Shown piece by piece: positions 57,799 to 64,000 of a stretch of 64,000 nucleotides of DNA. Under the pieces are notes generated by a model. The model was not told where the DNA came from. It did no database searches and saw nothing but the letters and a program-made list of their open reading frames with translations. This DNA comes from Nevskia sp. (GTDB lineage: Bacteria; Pseudomonadota; Gammaproteobacteria; Nevskiales; Nevskiaceae): assembly GCA_021732745.1 (NCBI GenBank), contig JAKFUK010000003.1, positions 310,001 through 374,000 on the forward strand, given 5' to 3'. The first letter of the stretch is position 1. Each line of letters begins with the position of its first letter. The translations under genes and the position numbers were made by a program.

Positions 57799-59907
57799 TT
57801 AGCTGAATGCCCAGCGCACACCACCGAAGAACTGCCGGCCTTCGCCGGGCAGGAACAGGTTGCGGTTGGTGACGGTCTGGAAGTTCGTGGTGGTCGACAC
57901 GCTGCCGACGTAGCGCTGGTCGAACAGGTTGCGGGCGTCGAAGAACAACGACACGCCGCGCGGCAAGGTCACGCCGGTCGACAGGTTCCAGATCGTGTAG
58001 CCCGGCGAACGCTGGGTGTTGGCGTAGTCCACGACCAGGCTGTTCGCTGCTTCAAGGCCCGGCTCGACGAAGAAGCCGAGCGGATGGTCATAGCGGAACT
58101 GCGCCTGGTAGTAGTGCTTCGGCAAGCCGGCCAGACGGTTGCCGCCATAGGTGGCGTCGTTGTCGAAAGTCAGTTCGTTCAGCGCGTAGTTCTGCTGGAA
58201 CACCAGCGTGTCGCCTGCGCTGATCGCGTTGGCCAGCAGCTTCACCGCCAGCCCGACTTCGAGCCCCTGATGGATGGTTTCATCGGCGTTGAACTGGATC
58301 GCCGTGGTCGGGGAAGTGGCCTGCTGCAGCAGTTCCTTGTCGACCAGCGAGTAGTAGTAGCTCAGGTTCCAGGCCAGCCGCGCCCATTCGCCGCGACTGC
58401 CGATTTCCCCGGTCACCGCGCGCTGGCCGTCGAGCGGCACAAAGCCGTTGGCACCGAGCGGCGTGGTCTGGTTCAGTGCGCCGTAGTTGGGGGCTTCGAA
58501 GCTGTAGCTGACATTGCCGAAGAATTGCGTGTGGTCGTCGAAGGCGTACAGCAGGCCGAGCTTGGGATTGACCGCCTTGTAGGTCCTGTTCGCCGATTCC
58601 GCAGCATTGATGCGGTCGTCGAAGTGACGGGTCGAGATCAGGCCCTGGATGCCGGTGATGAGTTGCAGGCGCGGGACGACGGTCAGCCGGTTCTCGGCAT
58701 AGACATCGGTCAGCACTGCACGCTCGCGGGCATCGGAAGTGCGATTGCCGCGCGTGCCGCCGCCCACATTCTGGAAGGTGCGGGCATCGTTGTCGCCCGC
58801 CTGCACGTTGGCCCCGAGCGTCACTTCGTTGGCCAGGCCAAACAGGGTGCCCCGGCCATTCCACTGGGCAAAGCCGCCGTAGAAATGGCCGGTCTGATCG
58901 ACGACTGGGCCCGTCAAGGGGTGATACAGGCGTCGGTCCCAGAAGAAGCCGCCGACATCGAGCTGACCATCGCCGATGCGAATGCTGGTCTTGTTGACCA
59001 CGCGGAAGGTGGTCGGGTCTCGCTTGATGTCGAAGCTCTCCGCAGTAGCCGGGACCGAGCGCGGATCGTTCAGCGCGGCATTCAGCGAAACCGCGCCGGG
59101 GATTTCCTGGTCGATCTCGTTGAAGCCGAGGTAGAAGCGGGTTTCGACGTTGTCGTTGATGCGATAGCCGACATTGCCGTTGATGCGCTGGTTGTCGGTG
59201 CGCTGGTGATCGCGGTAGCCGTCGGAGCGGGCGTTGGTGACCGCTGCGTAGACATCGAAGCGGCCGTAGTCCTTCGCGTAGGAAAGGTTTTGCCGGTACG
59301 TGTCATTGCTGCCGCCTTCGGCGCGGACCAGCCAGGTCTGCTCGGCGGTGCGGCCGGTCGGGGTCACGGCGTTGATCGCGCCGCCGAGCGTTGCACCGCC
59401 ATAGCGCAGGCCGTTGCCGCCCTTGAAGACTTCCAGATAGCGGGTGCTCAGCGGGTCGATTTCCTGGAAATCGCCGAAGCCGTCGGCGCGCGACACCGGG
59501 ATGCCGTCTTGCAGCAGATAAATGCCGCGCAGATGGGCGTTGTTGCCAAGGCCGGAGCCGCGAATCGACAGCCGCACTTCCTCACCATAACGGGCCTGGG
59601 CGAACACGCCGGGGGCGTCGCGCAGCGTGTCCTTGAACGAGACGGCGTAGCGATCCTCGAAGGCTTCCGCGCCGATCAGCACCACGCCGCCTGGTCGCTG
59701 ATTGATCGCGTCGCGGGCTTCATTCACGCCGGGGGCGGTCAGCGAACCGTCTTTCTGACCCTGGACCTTCACCTCGCCGAGCACGGTCACCGGGCCTTCG
59801 TGGCGGGCGATCTCGATCGGGATGTCGGCGGCAAGCGCTGGCATTGCGGGGGATGCAGCAGACAGCAGCGCGGCGGCAGCGGCCGCGCGTTGGGTGAAAA
59901 CGAGCAT
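57799..59907 (-). CDS. TonB-dependent outer-membrane receptor
   Basis: A 702-aa receptor: signal peptide (AAAAALLSAASPAMPALA), a plug domain (FKDTLRDAPGVFAQARYG, LSIRGSGLGNNAHLRGIYLL, LRYGGATLGGAINAVTPTG) and a 22-strand barrel ending in the Phe-rich QFFGGVRWAFS. The ligand could be a siderophore or copper complex; the PepSY partner and copper genes nearby leave both open. The start has GGAG upstream. Confidence 0.93.
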   Translation of the reverse strand: MLVFTQRAAAAAALLSAASPAMPALAADIPIEIARHEGPVTVLGEVKVQGQKDGSLTAPGVNEARDAINQRPGGVVLIGAEAFEDRYAVSFKDTLRDAPGVFAQARYGEEVRLSIRGSGLGNNAHLRGIYLLQDGIPVSRADGFGDFQEIDPLSTRYLEVFKGGNGLRYGGATLGGAINAVTPTGRTAEQTWLVRAEGGSNDTYRQNLSYAKDYGRFDVYAAVTNARSDGYRDHQRTDNQRINGNVGYRINDNVETRFYLGFNEIDQEIPGAVSLNAALNDPRSVPATAESFDIKRDPTTFRVVNKTSIRIGDGQLDVGGFFWDRRLYHPLTGPVVDQTGHFYGGFAQWNGRGTLFGLANEVTLGANVQAGDNDARTFQNVGGGTRGNRTSDARERAVLTDVYAENRLTVVPRLQLITGIQGLISTRHFDDRINAAESANRTYKAVNPKLGLLYAFDDHTQFFGNVSYSFEAPNYGALNQTTPLGANGFVPLDGQRAVTGEIGSRGEWARLAWNLSYYYSLVDKELLQQATSPTTAIQFNADETIHQGLEVGLAVKLLANAISAGDTLVFQQNYALNELTFDNDATYGGNRLAGLPKHYYQAQFRYDHPLGFFVEPGLEAANSLVVDYANTQRSPGYTIWNLSTGVTLPRGVSLFFDARNLFDQRYVGSVSTTTNFQTVTNRNLFLPGEGRQFFGGVRWAFS

Positions 59908-59987
59908 GGGTTACTCCATCGAACAGCCAGCTCGCCCGGCGCGGTGAGCGCCGGACGGCAATCGAGCGGCCCCGGATGGGGCCGCGA

Positions 59988-60494
59988 TCAGGCGTAGCGG
60001 GTGTCGATGGCAGCAGGGGGCGCGCGGGCCGGCGGCAGCCGGCGCTGGACGGCGAGGATGACGGCCGACGGGCGGGCGACATCAGGAGCCGTCGAACCGC
60101 TGGCGGCGAATGCAGTGGTGTAGGCAATGCTCGGCAGCGCGGGCGATCCGGCACCGGCGAACGGGCAACTCAGGTGAACGGCGGCGATCCGGTGGCCGTC
60201 GTGCTGGCCGGCATCGTGGTTGGCGTGCGGATCGGCGTGCGGATCGGCCGCCGACATCGCGCCGTGATCCATGCCGCCGTGGTGGTGGGCATGCGGATCG
60301 ACGGCAATCGGCGCTGCCAGCGCAGCATGCAGCGGGCTGGTCGGGCAGATGATCAGCCAGGCGGCTTGCCCGTCCTTCGCGGCCGTATCGGTCCAGCCCG
60401 GCATGAAGCCGACCGGCACCAGCGAACGCAGCAGCACGCCGGCCAGCGCCAGCCAGAGCGCGGTTGCATGCAGGTGGGAACGCGAGCGGAACAT
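59988..60494 (-). CDS. His-rich DUF2946-like membrane/periplasmic protein
   Basis: A 168-aa protein with an N-terminal hydrophobic segment (LHATALWLALAGVLLRSLVP), the block IICPTSP and a His-rich segment (DPHAHHHGGMDHGAMSAADP, HADPHANHDAGQHDGH). DUF2946 proteins have a CP motif and His and are linked to copper in several gammaproteobacteria. The ATG at 60494 is chosen (MFRSRSHLHA); 60563 is possible. It precedes the TonB receptor gene by 80 bp on the same strand. Confidence 0.78.
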   Translation of the reverse strand: MFRSRSHLHATALWLALAGVLLRSLVPVGFMPGWTDTAAKDGQAAWLIICPTSPLHAALAAPIAVDPHAHHHGGMDHGAMSAADPHADPHANHDAGQHDGHRIAAVHLSCPFAGAGSPALPSIAYTTAFAASGSTAPDVARPSAVILAVQRRLPPARAPPAAIDTRYA

Positions 60495-60624
60495 CGGTTT
60501 TCGGAAGGGCAACGAGCCGCGAACGGCGGTTTCAAGGCCGCGACGATAGGCGAGCCGCGTCATTCCGGCAACATCGTTCGAGTGCCGTTCTTATGCCCTT
60601 CCGGAGCGTGCCGGTGGCGAAAAC

Positions 60625-61287
60625 TCAGCCCGCCAGCCCGCGCACCGGCTGCAAGCGCTTCAGCGCCCGGCTCAGATTGGTGTGGGCGGCGGCGGCCAGC
60701 CGATCGTGGAAATGGCCGGTCAAGTACAGGCGCGGTCGTTCGAGAAAGCCGCGCAGCACCTGTCGCCGCCCGGCCACGTATTTCGACCAGGGAATCGCGT
60801 GATATTCCTCGCGGATATCGGCGTCGAAGCGGTCGAAACGCGCGGTGGCGCTGCCGAGGATGGCCAGGTCGATGTCGAGCAGCAGCGCTTCGTCGGTGGT
60901 TTCCGGACGCCCGCGATGGCGGGTGGCGAGGATCAGGCTGCGCACCCGGCCGATCGCCTCGCGCGCGCAGCCCGCCGTGGTCATCGCCCGTTCGGCGAGA
61001 TAGGCGCTCTTCAACTCATTGGTATCGACGCCGATCTCGTAGACCGCGTCGTGGTACCAGATCGCCAGTTCGACCTCGCCGGGCTGGGCGGCCAATTCGG
61101 CGGCTTCGTCGAAGGCGCTCAGGCATTCCTGCAGGTGCTCGACCGTGTGATAACGCCGATGCGGCTCGCGCCAGTGCTGCATCAGCGCCTCGAAGGCCCC
61201 CGGCGGCGGGTGAGCCGCGCCCAGCGCCCGCCACAGCGCGGCCCAGCGTTCCGGGCCTTGGGCGATGGTGGTGATGGTCGGTTGCAT
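60625..61287 (-). CDS. HD-superfamily metal-dependent phosphohydrolase
   Basis: A 220-aa helical HD-fold protein: RRYHTVEHLQECLSAFDEAA, AIWYHDAVYEIGVDTNE (His-Asp motif) and LILATRHRG, DIDLAILG. Members are often labelled predicted metal-dependent HD hydrolases; the substrate is unknown. It ends close to the 5' end region of the DUF2946-like gene and starts 21 bp after the dehalogenase stop, so the two are probably co-transcribed. Confidence 0.88.
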   Translation of the reverse strand: MQPTITTIAQGPERWAALWRALGAAHPPPGAFEALMQHWREPHRRYHTVEHLQECLSAFDEAAELAAQPGEVELAIWYHDAVYEIGVDTNELKSAYLAERAMTTAGCAREAIGRVRSLILATRHRGRPETTDEALLLDIDLAILGSATARFDRFDADIREEYHAIPWSKYVAGRRQVLRGFLERPRLYLTGHFHDRLAAAAHTNLSRALKRLQPVRGLAG

Positions 61288-61308
61288 CGCCGGATTATCG
61301 CCTGCGCG

Positions 61309-62205
61309 TCAGGGATGGCGGCGAACCAGATCGGTGATCGCCGCCGCCAGCGCCGGTCCCTGATCCTCCTGGATGAAATGTCCGCCCGGCAGGCGCTGGT
61401 GCGGCTGGCCTTGGGCGCCGGGGATGTGGGCGATCAGGGCCTTGTCGGCATGGCCGAGGATCGGATCGTTCCTGCCGAACACGCACAGGAACGGCTTGGT
61501 CCATTGCCCGAGCTTGCCCCAAGCGAGGCGATTGGCCGGTGCCGCCGGGTCGTCGCTTTCAGTCGGCACCAGCCGGGGAAACGCCCGGGTGCCGGCCTTG
61601 TAGGCGTTGCCGGGAAACGGCGCGTCGTAGGCGGCGATTTCCGCTGCCGTCAGACGGGTTTTCGAGCCGGTGGCGACGATCCGGCCGATCGGAAACCACG
61701 GCGAATGCAGCGCGAATGCACGCCACAGCTTGAACGCAATCGGCACCGAGGTATCGCCAGTCGGCAGGATGCCGTTGCCAACCACGATCCTTGCGAAGCG
61801 CACCTCGTGCTCCGCCGCGATGCGCAGACCGAGCAGCGAGCCCCAGTCCTGGCAGAACAGCGTGATGCCGCGCAGGTCGAGCCTTTCGATGAACGCGACC
61901 AGCCAGTCGACATGGCGCTGGTAGCTGTAATCGTCGATCGCCGTGTACTTGTCGGACTTGCCGAAGCCGATCAGGTCCGGCGCGATCACCCGGTGGCCGG
62001 CGGCGACCAGCGGCGGGATCATCTTCCGGTACAGGTAGGACCAGCTCGGCTCGCCGTGCAGCAGCAGCACGATCTGGCCGTCGCGCGGGCCCTCATCGAC
62101 GTAGTGCATGCGCAGACCGTGTTCGTCGATGTCGAGGTAGTTCGGTGCGAACGGGTAGCCGGGCAGCGCGGCAAAACGGGTGTGGGGAGTGCGGATGGTC
62201 GGCAT
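61309..62205 (-). CDS. Haloalkane dehalogenase (alpha/beta hydrolase)
   Basis: A 298-aa hydrolase that displaces halide from haloalkanes. The nucleophile Asp120 is in [11 protein letters not shown], with the halide-binding Trp directly after; [13 protein letters not shown] contributes the oxyanion hole, FGRNDPILG has the probable acid of subfamily I, and [10 protein letters not shown] holds the catalytic His. The [11 protein letters not shown] start at 62205 matches the family; the much longer upstream frame is rejected. An epoxide hydrolase-like function is the main alternative. Confidence 0.88.
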   Translation of the reverse strand: MPTIRTPHTRFAALPGYPFAPNYLDIDEHGLRMHYVDEGPRDGQIVLLLHGEPSWSYLYRKMIPPLVAAGHRVIAPDLIGFGKSDKYTAIDDYSYQRHVDWLVAFIERLDLRGITLFCQDWGSLLGLRIAAEHEVRFARIVVGNGILPTGDTSVPIAFKLWRAFALHSPWFPIGRIVATGSKTRLTAAEIAAYDAPFPGNAYKAGTRAFPRLVPTESDDPAAPANRLAWGKLGQWTKPFLCVFGRNDPILGHADKALIAHIPGAQGQPHQRLPGGHFIQEDQGPALAAAITDLVRRHP

Positions 62206-62270
62206 GGGGCGGGCTCGGGTTCGATCGGGTGGCGGCGCTATCATCCACGCAGGCCGGCAGGAATCCCACC

Positions 62271-62861
62271 ATGTCCAATCTCGCGCAACCGCTGACCCGA
62301 TATTGCTACCGCGACTACGCGAGCTGGCCGGAAAGCCTGCGCGGCGAGCTGATCGACGGCGAGTTCTTTGCGCAGTCGGCACCTTCGACGACCCATCAGC
62401 GCATCTCGATGCAGTTGTCGGGTCAACTCTGGACCCAACTGAAAGGCCGGCGTTGCCAGCCCTACGCATCGCCGATCGACGTGCTGCTGAAGCGCAGCGT
62501 TGAGGCCAGCGATGACGACGCCGGCACGGTGTTGCAGCCGGATCTGCTGATCGTCTGCGACCCCGCCAAGATCACCAGCCGTTACCTGCGCGGCGCGCCC
62601 GAATTCGTGCTTGAAATCCTGTCGCCGGCCACCGCCCGTCACGATCAGGTGGTCAAGCTCAGGCTCTACGAACAGCACGGCGTGCAGGAGTTCTGGACGC
62701 TCGACCCCGACACCCGGGTGCTGATGATCTACACCCAGGACCGCCCGAACCACTACGGGCCGACCCGGGTGCTGGAAGCCACCGGCAAGACGCCGCTGAC
62801 GGTGGTCGACGACGTTGTCGTCGACTGGGACGAGGTGTTCGAGGAGCCGCTGCCCGGTTGA
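62271..62861 (+). CDS. Uma2 family endonuclease-like protein
   Basis: A 196-aa PD-(D/E)xK-fold protein of the Uma2 family. Features: [42 protein letters not shown] with the Asp, [15 protein letters not shown] with the Glu and the [20 protein letters not shown] block with Lys. Uma2 proteins are very common in cyanobacteria and less so here. Function is uncertain; some are thought to be nucleases. It is divergent from the dehalogenase and upstream of the restriction gene. Confidence 0.88.
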   Translation: MSNLAQPLTRYCYRDYASWPESLRGELIDGEFFAQSAPSTTHQRISMQLSGQLWTQLKGRRCQPYASPIDVLLKRSVEASDDDAGTVLQPDLLIVCDPAKITSRYLRGAPEFVLEILSPATARHDQVVKLRLYEQHGVQEFWTLDPDTRVLMIYTQDRPNHYGPTRVLEATGKTPLTVVDDVVVDWDEVFEEPLPG

Positions 62862-62907
62862 GGGGTGTCATTGCGCGGAGCGCCGCGAACCGATAAATCT
62901 TTCGTCC

Positions 62908-63516
62908 ATGACGACCGATCTGTTGCCTGACTTCATCCGCGAACATTACGAAGTTCACGAGTCCAAGCACGCCTGCGCGATCCTTTCACAGGATTTCCCG
63001 GCCGAATGGGCCGAGCTTTGCGACGTGCTGAGCCGTTTCCGGCTTTATCGAGGCTGGATCGCCACGGGCGGGGGCAACCGCTCCGAGTTGGCGGCCTGGA
63101 TCGACACCGAATTCGGATGTCACGGCTGGGTCGAGAAACAGTTCGGCACCAGCATCATGGTTGATGGTCAGGTTTCCGAATCGCCGACCCACAAGGTCGA
63201 CTGTTTCAAGAACCGGGTGGCGCTCGAACTGGAATGGAACAACAAGGATCCCTTCTTCGACCGCGACCTCAACAATTTCCGGCTGCTGTTCGATCTGCGC
63301 GCCGTCAGCGTTGGCATCATCATCACGCGCTGTGACGAATTGCAGAACATTTTCAACGAGTTGGGCCGGGGTTCAAGCTTCGGCAACAGCACCACGCACA
63401 TGAGCAAGCTGCTGCCGCGCATCAGGGGCGGTGGCGGTGCAGGCTGCCCGCTGCTGGTGTTCGGAATCTCCCGGACGCTCTACGTCGACGGCGATGCACC
63501 CGCCAGGAACGCTTAA
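62908..63516 (+). CDS. BglII-like type II restriction endonuclease
   Basis: A 202-aa protein resembling the BglII restriction endonuclease family. The core has Asp98 in HKVDCFKNRVALELEW with Glu107 and Glu109, giving D-x8-E-x-E, like the D-x8-E-x-Q active site of BglII, followed by NNKDPFFDRDLNNFRLLFDL and VGIIITRCDEL. It probably cuts unmodified DNA at a palindrome. The ATG at 62908 lies 46 bp after the Uma2 gene. Its TAA stop overlaps, tail to tail, that of an adenine methyltransferase on the other strand. Confidence 0.8.
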   Translation: MTTDLLPDFIREHYEVHESKHACAILSQDFPAEWAELCDVLSRFRLYRGWIATGGGNRSELAAWIDTEFGCHGWVEKQFGTSIMVDGQVSESPTHKVDCFKNRVALELEWNNKDPFFDRDLNNFRLLFDLRAVSVGIIITRCDELQNIFNELGRGSSFGNSTTHMSKLLPRIRGGGGAGCPLLVFGISRTLYVDGDAPARNA

Positions 63517-64000
63517 AACAAGCCGTCCTGCTGTGGATCGGCGGACGATTGCGAGTGATTCGCGTAGGTCGCCCAAGTCGGGAAATAACTCTCCGATTGG
63601 TTGCCCCATACGGTCCAACCCTTGCGGCGCCCGCGCGCGAACATCTCCAGATAAGGCCCGGGGCTGCAGGCTTCGACGATGCCGTAGAACTCGTCGGGCT
63701 TGCGTGAATGCTCGCGTTTCTGGGTCTTGAGAATGTTCACCTGCCGTCGGCCCGGTGCCAGCGTGCGGGCGTTCTTGCCGCGCACGCCAAAGAGCACGAG
63801 TTCGGTGGTGTTGCGGAAGTAGAAGCCGACACCGCGACCGTCCGGCCCGCCGTCCTTGCGGATCTTGTGCCAGACGATGTTCGACTTGTACTCGAAGCCC
63901 CAGGCTTTCAGGGTTTCCAGGCCCTCCGGCAACAGGGCGTTGGGTACCCACAGGTACAAGTGCGCGGTTTCGGCAAGGACTGACGCCACCGGCAGCGCCT
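63513..64000 (-). CDS. MT-A70 family DNA N6-adenine methyltransferase, 5' partial
   Basis: C-terminal part of an adenine methyltransferase, with the frame open to the window edge. Recognisable stretches: ETAHLYLWVPNALLPEGLET, WGFEYKSNIVWHKIRKDG, GVGFYFRNTTELVLFGVRGK, KREHSRKPDEFYGIVEACSP and GWTVWGNQ. The DPPW catalytic motif must lie beyond the window. It converges with the BglII-like gene by four overlapping bases, so it is likely the protecting methylase of that restriction system. Confidence 0.88.
   Translation of the reverse strand, partial: ALPVASVLAETAHLYLWVPNALLPEGLETLKAWGFEYKSNIVWHKIRKDGGPDGRGVGFYFRNTTELVLFGVRGKNARTLAPGRRQVNILKTQKREHSRKPDEFYGIVEACSPGPYLEMFARGRRKGWTVWGNQSESYFPTWATYANHSQSSADPQQDGLF

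Noticed and set aside
57742-59997. 751-codon plus-strand frame opposite the TonB receptor, and similar ones at 39135-41321, 15268-16767 and 12226-13644
   Set aside because: All are antisense shadows of well-supported genes, with low-complexity His/Arg/Gly-rich translations.
61309-62469. 386-codon version of the haloalkane dehalogenase
   Set aside because: The extra 88 residues are Arg/Ser-rich, run antisense into the Uma2 gene and have no homology; the start at 62205 is standard.

Overview
This window is 64 kb of GC-rich chromosome with tightly packed genes. It reads as a free-living, aerobic gammaproteobacterium. The gene order (hslV-hslU-DUF971, dapF-DUF484), an NtrC of the glnG type and a full periplasmic Sox system fit the Nevskiales/Solimonadaceae-Xanthomonadales neighbourhood. 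That placement is inference; no 16S gene is present. I saw no tRNA, rRNA, CRISPR array or complete insertion sequence.

Layout. 0-4.3 kb: the end of ntrC, then hslVU with a likely heat-shock promoter, a DUF971 gene and a peptide deformylase in overlapping order. 4.4-13.6 kb: an acyl-CoA catabolic block (MaoC-type hydratase, two acyl-CoA dehydrogenases, a crotonase, an acyl-CoA ligase, and IcmF, a fused B12-dependent isobutyryl-CoA mutase). Two of its transcription units carry the same palindromic operator. 13.9-14.0 kb: a candidate small RNA with a near-consensus sigma-70 promoter and a T8 terminator. 14.1-18.8 kb: the RNA-repair regulon. RtcR faces a near-consensus sigma-54 promoter that drives an unannotated 46-residue protein, a long structured leader with a duplicated ~82-bp module, then rtcB and rtcA. 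18.8-22.4 kb: a ferritin-like protein and ahpC-ahpF with an OxyR-like site.

22.4-37.6 kb is a sulfur-oxidation island: two YeeE/YedE-type transporter genes divergent from a CsoR/CstR-family regulator, then soxCDYZ-dsrE-soxAXB, a SoxH-like metallo-beta-lactamase, a thioredoxin-like protein, two more YeeE/YedE genes, a small secreted Cys-tailed protein, a His-rich DUF6969-like protein, an exported rhodanese and a methyltransferase. 37.6-42.8 kb is an oxidative catabolic operon (cytochrome c, Tat-exported flavoprotein, Rieske oxygenase, unknown 120-aa protein, tautomerase) divergent from a LysR regulator. 42.9-46.7 kb returns to sulfur: SulP permease and ETHE1-type persulfide dioxygenase, divergent from sulfide:quinone reductase.

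46.9-53.6 kb is mixed: an AraC regulator, a fatty acid hydroxylase/sterol desaturase-like protein, two tandem toxin-antitoxin pairs, an AT-richer membrane-protein gene, NAD-type isocitrate dehydrogenase, DUF484 and dapF. 53.7-60.5 kb is mostly metal handling: PCuAC-type copper chaperone, CobW-type GTPase, Csp1-like copper storage protein, PepSY protein, TonB receptor and a His-rich DUF2946-like protein. 60.6-64 kb has an HD phosphohydrolase, a haloalkane dehalogenase, a Uma2 protein and a BglII-like restriction enzyme converging on an MT-A70 methyltransferase cut by the window edge.

The most unusual signals are (1) a family of GTAG...CTAC palindromes whose terminal GTAG supplies the TAG stop codon of five different genes, (2) the 46-residue ORF and duplicated structured module under the rtc sigma-54 promoter, (3) the small RNA candidate, and (4) a new palindromic operator shared by two acyl-CoA dehydrogenase units.
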